From assembly GCA_948567375.1 (NCBI GenBank), contig OX419761.1, positions 19,878,243 to 19,942,242 of the forward strand: DNA of 64,000 nucleotides, read 5' to 3'. This DNA comes from Lunularia cruciata (lineage: Eukaryota > Streptophyta > Marchantiopsida > Lunulariales > Lunulariaceae). The position numbers and the translations under genes were made by a program. Below the pieces are notes generated by a model. That model was not told the origin of the DNA, ran no database searches, and saw only the letters and a program-made list of their open reading frames with translations. Positions 22,540 through 33,801 of this stretch are shown in pieces. Position 1 is the first letter of the stretch, and every line of letters begins with the position of its first letter.

Positions 22540-24170
22540 CTAAGCAACACCCACTAATGTAACTCTAACTGAGATAACTATACTCGGGGAAAGGGCAACC
22601 TATAACCTACTATCATAACACGCACTCTCACGGTCTGTAGGTCATCACTTCCTACCTCACCAAAGAGAAACAAAAATGGTCTGACTGGTAATCACTCTAG
22701 TATCCCTACCAAGAGCACACCAGAGCACCAACGCTCAAAAGTCAAGGCACCTCACATAAACGTGGTGCACAAATAGGAAGCAGAGAATGGAGAGGGTACA
22801 ATCACAAGAAATCTAAATGAAAACCCTCCATCTCATAAAAAAAGACAAGACTGACTCTGCCACCATTTGGCATTTGACATAAGAGAAGTTTATATCTAAG
22901 TCCTAAATTACCGGGATCACCAAGAATGGGAGCAAACTGTCTCTCCTAGCCAAAGCTACAAGTGTATAGATAACAGTGGCATAGTCACTAGGATAACAAG
23001 TGAGGGTGAACCAATTGGCTAGGGCACCAATCTAGGAACAAGAGATCTAGGGGTCAAACCTTGTTGTGCACAATCTAGCAGGATGGGCAGATTTTACCAA
23101 CCAATGACCAAGATCTACTCTAAACTAGCTAGCCTCATGCTAGCAAGCTGGCCTTTGTAGCCTCTCATAGCCCATAGCCCTATGCCTCTAAATGCCAAAT
23201 GAAGCCTTTCTTCTTGCCACTTCAAACCTCCTCCAAAATTTGGCAAAACTCCTCCAAATTTGCAAAACTCCTCCAAACTAACAAAACTCCTCCAAATCTG
23301 GCCAAAATCTGACATAAAATCTAGCAAAATCTGAAATAAACCCTAAAGTTGGCTGACCACCAAATCCTCTGCTAACTCTTTACTCAAGCCAAATTGAAAA
23401 CACGGGTTTCTCCAAATCACAAATTCACAAGAATAGCTTGACAACTCCACCTTCAATTTTACTTTCTGAGCCAAACTTGCAACAAATTGGTCCTGCTTTC
23501 ACCTCTTGAGCTCAAATCACACCCACTGCTCAAAATTTGCTCCCTCAGTGCTCAAATTGGCTAGTGCTTCCGCACACTGTCTACCTTACTGTCAAATCTC
23601 CATCAAGCAACAAGCTTCTGCACACCAAGGAAAAACTAAACTTGAATTGAGCTACCAACGATCTACCAAGCTTGGAGATACCACCAACACTCAAAGTTCC
23701 TGCACCCAATTTCCCTCTGATTTCACTTCTTTGATGTAATTAGATTGTTTACCACTCTCAACTCAACTCAACTCAACTCAGATCAGTACTTGATCTATCA
23801 CTCTATAAATTGCCAACAACTAGGCACTGATTACAGTCAAGCCACACTCACTCTAGCCAATTGAATCCAGGTGACGCTCGTTGGCCTTTGTCCACCATAG
23901 CCAGGAGCTCGAAGGCTCAACATCAGGAGAAGTAAGCTCTTTGGAGTTGCACTTCGATAGTATACCCCTTGGACTTGAGCTAGGTCTGAAACCCTAACGG
24001 TCCCGCTGATGGCACACTTGACGGTGCAAACGGTGCAAAGTGATGGTGGGCCCTACCATGAAGTCAGTACCTTGAACACAAAATCTGACTGTCAGAAAGT
24101 AGCCTCTGAGAAACTGCTAAAATAACTCTAACTACTATCACGGAACTCCTGTGTCCAAGCAATCTAGATG
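22540..24170. other. Leader/5' flank of the methyltransferase gypsy element
   Basis: No ORF of note. On the minus strand, TGGTGGCAGAGTCAGTC near 22850-22866 could be a primer-binding site. A short AACTC-type repeat lies at about 23757-23785. Sequence to the right may hold a long 5' LTR, but no match to the left LTR was seen. Confidence 0.35.
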
Positions 24171-24179
24171 CGACACTAC

Positions 24180-24753
24180 AAATGGTGTGACATCTCTTTG
24201 GTTAACTCATGATCATTTGCCAAATTTGACACTCACATCTTACCCTTTGTTCATTGTATCCCTAGGCTTAAGGAAGATTCAAGTGTATCTCCATGAGCAT
24301 ATGCACAATCATGCACTTACAATCATCCTCATGAATGCACCTCTACTTGATAGGGATACAATTCTCTTGCTGAGAGAAAGGTTTTGGGGCTTGGCTCCAT
24401 GTCTCCCCATTGATAGAGGAATTTAGTTTCATAAGAGGAGTTTTGTATAAGATTGAGGAAAGAAACATGCAAGGTAAACATCACATTTGAACTCTCCAAT
24501 GAAGGAAATTCCAAATGTGAGCTTGGGCTTTGGTATTTATAAGCAACTTAGATACAAAGTTCCCAAGAAGCTTCCAAGGAAGATTCCTTCCAAAAGTCAC
24601 ATTTCTTGGAGTGCATGCTAAGCTAGCCTTTTATTTGGCATTTAAGCTAAGCTACCCTTCAACTTGGCATGCACATTACATAATCCTTGGAAATATCTTA
24701 GAAGCTTCTCACCAAGAAGCTTCCTAGATGCTTATAGAACATGAATGTTACAT
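24180..24753 (-). repeat. LTR of family Y (copy Y'), probably solo
   Basis: On the minus strand it begins TGTAACATTCATG at 24753. It shows the same GAAGCTTC-rich upstream block, TATA box (TATAAATA at 24541-24534) and downstream segment (ACCAAAGCCCAAGCTCA) as the LTR at 58242-58858. The 3' end is placed near GATGTCACACCA by analogy. No internal region of the same orientation adjoins it. Confidence 0.6.
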
Positions 24754-25930
24754 ATCCACTCACTACTAGTTGAAGACATCCTTGTTGCAATGAAATCCTC
24801 AAACTTGAGTATAGTCTCTTTTGCATTTTGGAGATGAGAAATGAGCTCACATGTGGTATGGTAAGGAGAATATACTTTCTAAAGGATTTTGTATTCACTC
24901 TGTCATTCATTCTCATTTTGAGGCAACTTCTTGATGCAAACTCCTAGATTTTGCAAAGAACTCAAAGTCAGTTTCTGACAACAATACTCCTTTAGTAAAA
25001 AAACTATTTTATGATAATATTTTGGTAAAATTTCTACCTTTAGAACAAGGATCATTCTTTTTACTTAAGAAGACGGCTTCAAATAGTGTGATTTACATAG
25101 GATATTTCTATGCAAATCATATACAGTTATAGAGTGAGACATGCCTCTACTCATTGATTGGAAGGAGCAAGTTACTTTAGAGATAGAGCATTCAACTAAT
25201 GCGGGATACTCTTGCATTATCTTTAGAATCAAAAGAAGGAGAACAAAAAAAATACTTTTAGTAGAACTATAAGCAGCCACATTGGATATTCTGATGTGCA
25301 AGTGTACAGTCAATTTTTTATTCTTCATTATCACCAATAGAGATTGGAAAAGGAGGAGGTTATGTACAAGTAGAAAAACAAAGTATTAGAAACAAAGTGT
25401 TTTAATTATGAGATATATAAGATAGGATGGATCTTCATGCTACTAGGAAGAGCAACTTTGTAATTGATACGAAAATAATCTGAATAGTATCAAAAGAACC
25501 TATCCAATTGGGAGGTAATTTAGAAACTTGGATGTCAAGAGAGAGAGAGTGCGATTACTAGAGGAAAGCACATCTTATCATTCATTTCAAAAATGAGATA
25601 ATGATAGTTACCATTAGTACATTATTTTTGCCAATTTGAGAAACAAGAAGATGAGACTTGGCTTGATGTAAGGATGCAAATAGCATGAACAAGAAGGTAG
25701 AAATATGAAGGATATGAGATGGCGGTGGAGCAATAAGTGATTCTAGAACAAGTGGATCTTGCCTATGACTAATGAAGGAGGGAGAGAACCTTGTACTTGC
25801 ATGCTTGGAATTAGTATAGATAAAATAAACAACCTTCACTCAGATAGCCTAATTAGTGTGGTGAATGTAGACAAAGGCATTTAGCATATCTTTCAAATTG
25901 CAATTTGCTCATTTTTTTGTTCATCAATTT
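24754..25930. other. AT-rich intergenic stretch
   Basis: No recognisable gene or domain. Several short ORFs without similarity to known families. Confidence 0.5.
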
Positions 25931-26228
25931 GAGAATTATAGGCTCTAGACAAGGCAAGACTGGTGCCAAAGAGTTTGCAAAGTTCTTTCCAAATCAAAGC
26001 TAAGAACCCTTGGCATCCCATGGTCTTTGAAGATAGTATAGAAGTAAGTATGGGCTAATTTTAGAGCATCCAGAATATCCATGGTGGGCGCCAAGTAAAT
26101 TTGCTTGCTAAGCATATCAACAAACACTACAATTGTTATGTGGCCTTGATTTGTCTTTGGCAAGGATGTGATAAGGTCTAGACTTACATGTTTCTATCTA
26201 GAAAATGGGATTAGGAGTGGTTGGAGTA
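25931..26228 (-). pseudogene. Ty3/gypsy integrase fragment
   Basis: The minus strand reads LLQPLLIP, then VSLDLITSLPKTNQGHITIV, VFVDMLSKQIYLAP, and YTIFKDHGMPRVLSFD. This is the chromovirus-type integrase core from the first catalytic Asp to near the second. It is truncated on both sides, on the right by an LTR-like sequence. Confidence 0.75.
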
Positions 26229-26230
26229 GT

Positions 26231-26945
26231 TGTAATATCCCACTTTGTCCCTTCATATGCAAGTCTCTTTTATTATCATCTACTAAGAAGTTTGATAAGT
26301 ATTTAATGTAGATCAAAGCTAGGAGTTAGGATTAAGTGGTTTTACTTTGGCCATACGGAAGATTGGAGGTATAGACCAAAGAAATGGAAAGAAGAACAAG
26401 TCTAAAGGTATTGGGACCAAAATTGTCCATCCCAAGTGTAAGGAATGACAAAGGCCCTTGCCTCTATCATACTCAAGGACAGTCCTTGGGTATGATGAGG
26501 ACTATCGGAATGAAAACTCCTCTCATATCCTTGGGCTGGGACCTTCATGTCCAATCATCAAGTTGGGAAATTCCTATCAGATCATCGGATTGGAACTACC
26601 CCAATACCAATCAAAGTATTACCACCATAATACCATTGGCTTGGTACACCCTTGGCCACAAGTACAATTTGCCATGTAGGCCTTCGGTTAGAAGTCAATC
26701 ATTAACATTGGTAATCACACAAATGAGGTAATGCCACTCATGCTAACAAACTATTTTTTGTGATTGTCCATGTTTTTGGTGCTTCACACACATGGGAACA
26801 ATAACATTTCACCACTAGTGCAAACCAAGTTACAAAATGGTGAATGTAGGGTAGAAGTGAATAACCTTAGGAGGAGGTGACTTTTAGTCAATCAAATGCA
26901 TGCAAGCATTTCAAATCAATGCAAGAACAAATGAGAGGAATTACA
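26231..26945. repeat. Candidate solo LTR (715 bp)
   Basis: TGTAATATCCCA at 26231 and GAATTACA ending at 26945 give short inverted ends of LTR type. The left end abuts the integrase fragment abruptly. No target duplication is evident (GTAGT against AGTTG), so this is tentative. Confidence 0.35.
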
Positions 26946-29900
26946 AGTTGAATGCAATCACCTAATTGTGGACGCCCATTACCCAAAAGTAGAACAAAGG
27001 ATTGTGTAAGTAGTGTCTTACTTTTCCATTCTCTCTCTGAGAACAGATCAAGTGCCAAGTTATGGAACTTACAAATAGATCATGTGTAGATCCATCACTG
27101 ATAGTTTGAGCCACTTGTTTGCCCAACCATAGAAATCTTCTATTTGGTAGGGGAGTAATAACTAACGTAACTTGTGATTGCAACACACACTCTTGGTTTT
27201 TTGGTCATCACTTCCGCAATTACTATAGAGAAATATACAACATGCCTAGAAAGAAAGAACCTGAGTGCAATGCATACACATCAATCCATGCCAATTAAGT
27301 AGATAATCAAGTATAAAGAGGTTCAAACAGAAGAAATTCAGCAAAAACTCTTTATGCTTTTAGTAGAAATATGCTTTGTAGCTTCATTGGTCTCACTTTG
27401 TACTCCAATTTTGCATCCAATTTGTACTTTAATGAGCAAAATTTTAATTTGTAATTTAATTAGCAAAATTCTATGCCTTTTGATGGGAAATATTCCAAGA
27501 ATCAAATGTAGATAACTCTTTTTTCTCTATAGTTTTGATTCAAATTTTCTAGAACACAATAGAAAGCTTGTAAGGTAAGCTTTTCAAAGGATATAAAGGA
27601 AACTTCAATCTAATCTTACAACTCTCTTGACAAGGTCTCAACTTGGCTTAATTTTGTTATTTCAACCTTAATTTGAAACTCTAAATTAGGCTAAATTAGG
27701 CTCTAAATTAAGTCTTGATTCTTGCATAGATTATGGTCATAATTTGGCACAAGGATTAATGTAACATTGTAGGGAACACATTAACAAGTTAAAAAATTTT
27801 CATGCATGACTCCAATTAGAGATTTGACATTCAATTGTAGTTGGATATATTGAGCTTATGATAGCACTTCAATAGAGTTTTCTATACCAGATTTCACTAT
27901 CTCTAAATCTTGAGCTAACCAAATCTTATATAATAGTTTTTTATGCTCTTGTCTAGATCTTTGTACAGTTTGATGGCTTAATCTAACTCCATTCCATAGA
28001 TGTGGATCAATTCCCAAGAAAGGCTAACTTTTGAGCTCTAGAGATCCAAGTATATTTGATAAAAAACCCTAAATTCTCTACTTTAACAATTTATATGAAA
28101 TCTTTGCACAAAGCTACAAGAGTTGACCATCAACAATACAAATACTAATACAAATACAAATAATACCAATACAATTGGCCAATTCTAACCAATACTTGAG
28201 AAGTGATCCAAACATGACAATCATCTCCTTCCCAACACCTTGATTTCCAATACTCCCAACTTCAAATTGATCAAATCAGGTTTGAAAGCAACTCAAAATT
28301 TAAAATTTTATTGAGCTTAGCACAACTAGTCTTCCCCCTAAATTTCTACACAATGTCAAAGTTCTTCTTCGTTGAAGGTACGTACAATGCCAAAGTCACT
28401 CCTCTTGAACTTCTACATAATAACAAAGGTCTTGTTCCCCAAACTTCTTCTGGAATTTCAAATGCTTTTAATGTTTGCTACAAACATCCAAATGCTATAA
28501 TTTTAGTGTGACTCCAAATCCTGTGAGAATATGCTTTCAATGAAACTATCATCATGTCATTTGAACATGTAACGGTAGAGATATGACTCTTGGAGTGTAT
28601 TCCAATATTGATAGAGTATTTCCAGTACAATATCTAAAGTAGTTATTGGAAGAAGAGAGAGTTGTTGAATAAATTAATGATAGCCCAAGGCAAAATCACA
28701 AAGTTCAAGGCACAACTCTTTGCTCAAGCAGGTAAATGCCACAAGCAAGAGCAACACCTGACTTGGAAAGAGAGCATGATAGATTTGCAAGAGCTCACAC
28801 AATGCAAAGCAACTCATACCTGCAAAAGAGAGGTATTGTGAGCAAGGGTAGACCTTGGAGGAAAAAGGGCAAAAACATAGTTGTATTAATGCAACGATTG
28901 GAAGCTACCTCTATACGGAAGATCCACAAACTAGAGGAGAAGCTCATAGCACAACAAAGGATCTGAACTCCAATGTTGGAACAAGTATAAGGAACCAATT
29001 GAAGAAAGACAAGAATGAACATTGGTAGAAGCATAATGTGGAGTTGTAGAGGACAAATGCCAAAGGAAATTTTTCTTTGTTTTCTAAGATCACGTGGGAT
29101 AATATATCACATGCTATCTTATCTGATAAATGTTATTACATCCCTATAAGATAAATTTTATCACTATCCATCCGCTATGTTCATCAATTAAAGAAGATGA
29201 GAAGATGGTGAATATTGAGCACATTATTGAGTTCAGAATATTGATATTATTGATACATTCATGTCTCAAAAGAACTATAAGAACTTTACTCTTGCTAGAT
29301 TATGGACATACCTTGAAATGAGTATAGAGTTATCAAGGTTCAGCCACCACCTTGATAACTTCAAATATTGATAACTGATATGTTAATAGATAAAAAAATA
29401 AAAAACATAAGAATAATAATAAATAAATTGCAACAAGTGATCTAAAAAGAGAGGTCATTTTAAAAGGAGAAAATAGTGGATATCAAGTCTTTTGTTTACT
29501 ATTAAAAAATATTTCTAAGGAAAGTTTTGGTCCAATGAAGTTGATTTACAGGTATGTTCTAAATCTTTTCAAATAGGTAAAAAATGTGATATACAAAGAG
29601 AAAGGAAACAAGTTTTTGATATATTAGATTTGTGTAGATAGTTTTCAGTTCTTCAATTCTTCACTTGTGAGAATAAATTAACTTATAAACTCTCTTTAAA
29701 AACTGATGAGGAACATGATAAACTTCAAATTTTACATATAGGAGGACAACAACATCATAAGGAAAATTGCAAACTTAGTGCTATTCAATCTGCAGAGAAG
29801 GAAGCTCTTGAAATGATCAAATGACAATTGTGAACTTCCAAGGAGTGGATTGTGACTTGATGACCATTATAGCATGGCTCTGTTGAAACTACCATTGATA

Positions 29901-31140
29901 AATTTGCATGGTGAAAATTGAACCCTTTTTTAAGTTGGCAAGATTTTATTTAGATGTTTAGGCTTTGGTTGAGATTTTGTGCGTATGATATCATTGCCTC
30001 CTTCATGCATAACAGAATGACCGTAGTTTATATTTGTGCATATGACATCATTTCCTCTATGAGGTGTGATATCTTTAAAAACCTGGTATTTTTTCAGTTT
30101 CACTCTAGAATCTTGTACTAAAAGTACAAGTCTGCTTAAAAATATCTTTAGCTCTTGAGCCAATAATGGAACTTTATATTTATGGCCTATAGTATCTAGT
30201 ACTCTTGCTTGTATTGATTTTATATCAAATACTTTCTTCTTGTACGATAAAGCCGGATGACTTGTAGGTTTTATGCATATGATAATTTTTTTTAAACATG
30301 TAGACATGTAAATCTATTTTACATTTTCTAAATATCATCCTTCTGTGCTAATAAGTTTTTTGAATGTGTAATCTAATATATATATATTTATTTATTTATT
30401 ATACATGAATTATAAATAATAAATTTAAAAATTCATATATTGTTGAAATTTACTCCAATTTGTCCTTCAATGCCTGGAAAAAATTCCATTATACTCCTTG
30501 GAAATCGAATAAAGTTAGATGTTTGTTATGACACAAGACCACAGGAATACAAAGTACTCCAAGAGTCAAAGTAAAAAATATTTTGAATTATTTTTGATGT
30601 ACAAGCACCATCTTAGTGAAAATTTTCATTAAATCTCTAATTTGGTTCACAATGTAATTTTGTGAAATCTGCTGGCAAAGAAGTGAATATTTCTTATTTT
30701 TCAAAGGGAAGTATGCTGAGATATGTTTTTCTTTTCTTTTCTCTAATATGAACTTCATCCTGATTTTATGGTCTAAAGTAAAATTAAACTAGAATAGATT
30801 CAAGACTTCATCATATGAAAGAGTGATAAGTTTATTGCAACTATGACTACTTAAAAAGAGTTTTAATACATACAATAATACATCTAGTTGGACATAGTTC
30901 AAGTATTTGTAAAGTTTATCTAAAATAAGTAATTGTCTAAAAGAAGTAGAATTTCTATCAAACTCATATTACACATTACATTTGTAGTAATACTCACTAT
31001 TCTGTTTGAACTGCCAATCTATAGATGTAAGTCGAGGCTGGATCATAAATTGTGGTCAGCTAGAGTTCAGACACAATTGGCAAAAAGAAGTAGGAAGGGG
31101 GCTTATTGCAGCAGATTTCCCACCTAAAAGGACAATCAAA
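26946..31140. other. AT-rich intergenic stretch
   Basis: About 4 kb without a gene I can support. It has AT-rich low-complexity patches (for example 30375-30425, TATATATATATTTATTTATT) and short unrecognised ORFs at 28736-28966 and 29930-30307. Confidence 0.5.
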
Positions 31141-31145
31141 ATGAA

Positions 31146-31409
31146 GAAAGAAAGTATACTTTAAATCCAGTTAATTCCATACATAGTTTGTGGAGATAAG
31201 CTAATGCTGAATATAAGACTCTGTTTGCAGCGGAATAAGTGTGATCGACATGTCTTTAGGTCCACTACTTTACCATCAAATCAAAAAAGAAAGAATACTT
31301 TAAATCCTGTTATCTCCATGTGTAGTTCGTGGAGATAAGCAAATGCTGAGTATATGAATCTGTTTGCAGACGTTTGAAGTTTGATGCACATTCTTTAAGG
31401 CCCACTACC
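31146..31409. repeat. Tandem duplication, unit about 139 bp
   Basis: Two diverged copies (31146-31270 and 31286-31409) share ACTTTAAATCC, TCGTGGAGATAAGC/TTGTGGAGATAAGC, CTGTTTGCAG and CCACTAC. They lie downstream of the SMP-30-like gene. Confidence 0.75.
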
Positions 31410-31934
31410 TAATGTAGAGATCCAACCATCAGATGCAACTGTGTGATCTTGAGAGTTGGTGCTCCATACTCCGCTGTTCTATTGTTAATCTGAACATCGG
31501 GGGATACCAGGAACCAATGTGATCCATCTAAACTCCAACCTTAAGATCTATGTCTCTTCATCTGGGATCAAAAGAACACTAATCGAGCACACTTAATATA
31601 TCCGAAGTAGTCACTTGTATATTCTGGTTATTGAGTCCATCGAACAGATTACTGTTTCTCGGTTTATTTCTTGAACAATTTAAGAATGATTATGATGAAC
31701 GTAAGCCTTCTAGATGATTCACTGTGCCGTCTCTTGGGTTTACAGTAAGCATCGAACTTAGACGACGTTAAGTAATTAACTTCACAGCAAACCTCAGACA
31801 TGAAGGAACAGCTGATGCACTTGAGTTCTGTAATTAAGCTTTCTTTACTAGATGTTGCTTACTGCACTCATATCGGAGCAGACTTCTTGTTCTGGCAGTA
31901 GAGATAATACCCGCTTCACTCATGTACTCATGTG

Positions 31935-31938
<4 letters not shown>

Positions 31939-31965
<27 letters not shown>
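31939..31965. repeat. (GA)n microsatellite
   Basis: A pure GA dinucleotide run of about 13 units, some 30 bases beyond the stop codon of the SMP-30-like gene, probably in its 3' UTR. Confidence 0.95.
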
Positions 31966-31997
31966 CTGGACATCTTTTCAAGAAACTTATTCACCTC

Positions 31998-33801
31998 CTA
32001 GTACAGATTCTTGAATGATTCGCGAATGGTGAAGAGTTTCTCCTTCAGGCCATAACCTATAGCAAAATTGATGTAGACTTTGCCGTCCTTGAGGAAAGCT
32101 GCTGTTGCCATTCGATGAAGAGGACCTGTGTACGTATCTATAATCTTCGCAGTCTCCCATCCATCAAAACTCTCCAACAAGTAGCAACTAAATGCCGTGA
32201 CAACGGCCAACTTCTGGGGAGAAACCAGAACAATGCCATCAGGCATGGTGATACCACCTTCGAGTTTCACCTCGTGAACCGAGGTTCCATCAAGGGAAGA
32301 TCTCAGGATGACACCAGCCCAAGTATGACCGACGAGGAGATATCCATCAGGATGATATTGGATGCCGTTAAGGCCAACTAAATCGAAGGGAAGAGTACTA
32401 GTAAGATTTTTGAACTTCTGATTAGTAATGACAGTTACTTCAGAACCATCAGAGCTCACTTTCCACAGCTGATTCTTGGCGCAGTCGGTGACATAGGCAT
32501 TACCATCTTTGTCCACTGCTACATCGTCTGCAAAAGACTCCTTCTCTGCCGCCCATTCCAAGAAACTCCAGTTAGAAATTTTACAGTCTTCCAAGTTACT
32601 ATCTGTATGGTGGGTCTTGTATACAGACTATGGAAAAATACAGTTTGATTATGGAAAAGTTAAAAGTACACATGAACAGACATTCAAGACGTGAGATCGC
32701 AAGACTAAATCAAAGAACAAAAGAACGCTCCCATCATGATATTTGACACATGCAGATAATCAAGCCAGGAGACCACGGAGAGGAATCCACGTTTCCATTC
32801 ACTAGATCTTCGTAAATGTTAAAACTCCACTGAGTTGGAAAAATGGCTTCTCCGGCTGATGGCACCTTTCCTGCTACTATTTTGGAGGTGCTGAACTCAG
32901 TGCAATTAGGTATAAATGCGAAGTCAAGTCAAATATCTATAATCAAAGTGAGGGGGCAATTGGGGGAAGCTTGGAAGGTCTAAGCTTGACAAAGAAGTAC
33001 GCTTATACCTTATACTGGCAAAGAGACTTCTTGGAAACGAGCATTCACATTGGGCAAGGAGGTAGTGCAGTTTGAGGTTTCCAATTAAGATGGAGATATT
33101 CGTTGCTTCAGTTGAAGTTACAAGATGATAGAGACTATTAGACAAAGGGTAAATGTTGATTGCTAGCAAAGGACATGACGAGGTAGAGCACAAGTGAGCT
33201 AGGTCAAGATCTGAGACAAGAAACGGATGGTGGGTAACAAATCAAAGTACCTGGGCCAGTAAGCACAGCAAAGAAGAGTCTTTCCCACGAGTGCAGATCG
33301 TATGCAGCTAGCGCACTGAAACGTTTCTTAGCTGGCTCTCCAATAGCAACCAATACGCGATTACGAAGAGAGTCCACTGTAAGGCCCAGGGTCGAGTGCC
33401 CTTCGAAGTCAGGGTCCGCCACAACTAATTTCTCCCGAAGAATGGCATCAGGATTGCTTTTGTTCACACGGATCTGTTCCAGTTGTTAAAACTTTAGATC
33501 ATTCTGAATCCAGTATACAAACCTCACCGCGCAATACGACTAAAATCAATAATGAAACCAAAACAGAAGAACAAATTCACGCTCAATTGCAACTGACCTC
33601 CGCAAGACCCCCTTCAAGCCAGCTGACGATGACGCGGTTCTGCTCAGGATCCCAATCTGCACCCTCTCGCATCCACCCTTTACTGAGGTAAGTAATGGAT
33701 TCATTCCCTATCGTATCAGTGCCTAGCCATTTGATCATGGCCATAAACGCCACTGCAAGAAAACCCACAACCAGCGCCAATCTGTTCGCCCATGCTGCCA
33801 T
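31998..33801 (-). CDS. SMP-30/gluconolactonase/LRE-like (strictosidine-synthase-like fold) protein, three exons
   Basis: Exons are 33801-33598, 33473-33251 and 32587-31998, joined by GT-AG introns. Phases close exactly to a 338-residue ORF from ATG 33801. The N-terminus has a hydrophobic signal anchor (ALVVGFLAVAFMAMIKW). The rest is a six-bladed beta-propeller pattern: GADWDPEQNRVIVSWLEGGLAE, GLTVDSLRNRVLVAIGE, FADDVAVDKDGNAYVTD, GIQYHPDGYLLVGH, GITMPDGIVLVSPQKLAVV. This family includes strictosidine-synthase-like and SMP-30 hydrolases. VAVDKDGNAYVTD and the DG...L blade edges are typical, but I cannot name a substrate, and most plant members do not make alkaloids. It probably acts in the secretory pathway or at the ER membrane. 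It has no broken motif and looks like a living gene. Nothing nearby suggests a pathway. Confidence 0.88.

Larger units (their letters stand above)
14818..22870 (-). mobile_element. Ty3/gypsy retrotransposon carrying a DNA methyltransferase and a PHD finger
   Basis: Reading on the minus strand the order is: leader, gag with two zinc knuckles (22286-20962), retropepsin with DSGA (about 20300-19877), C5 cytosine methyltransferase (19816-about 18560), RT with YIDD (18360-17310), RNase H, DDE integrase (16830-15593), PHD finger (15295-15161), then a purine tract AGCTAGGGGGGCAAT (minus strand, 14985-14999) next to TGTGGCAC, the probable 3' LTR start. RT-RNase H-integrase order marks it as Ty3/gypsy. 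It is decayed by stops and a few frameshifts. A matching 5' LTR could not be found by eye, so the right boundary is approximate. Confidence 0.88.

Noticed and set aside
22870..24170. 5' LTR of the methyltransferase gypsy element
   Set aside because: No convincing match to the left LTR (14818-14984) could be found by eye; a dot-plot is needed.
29930..30307. Minus-strand ORF of 125 codons in the AT-rich region
   Set aside because: Only a short internal repeat (GNDV/I); no family recognised.
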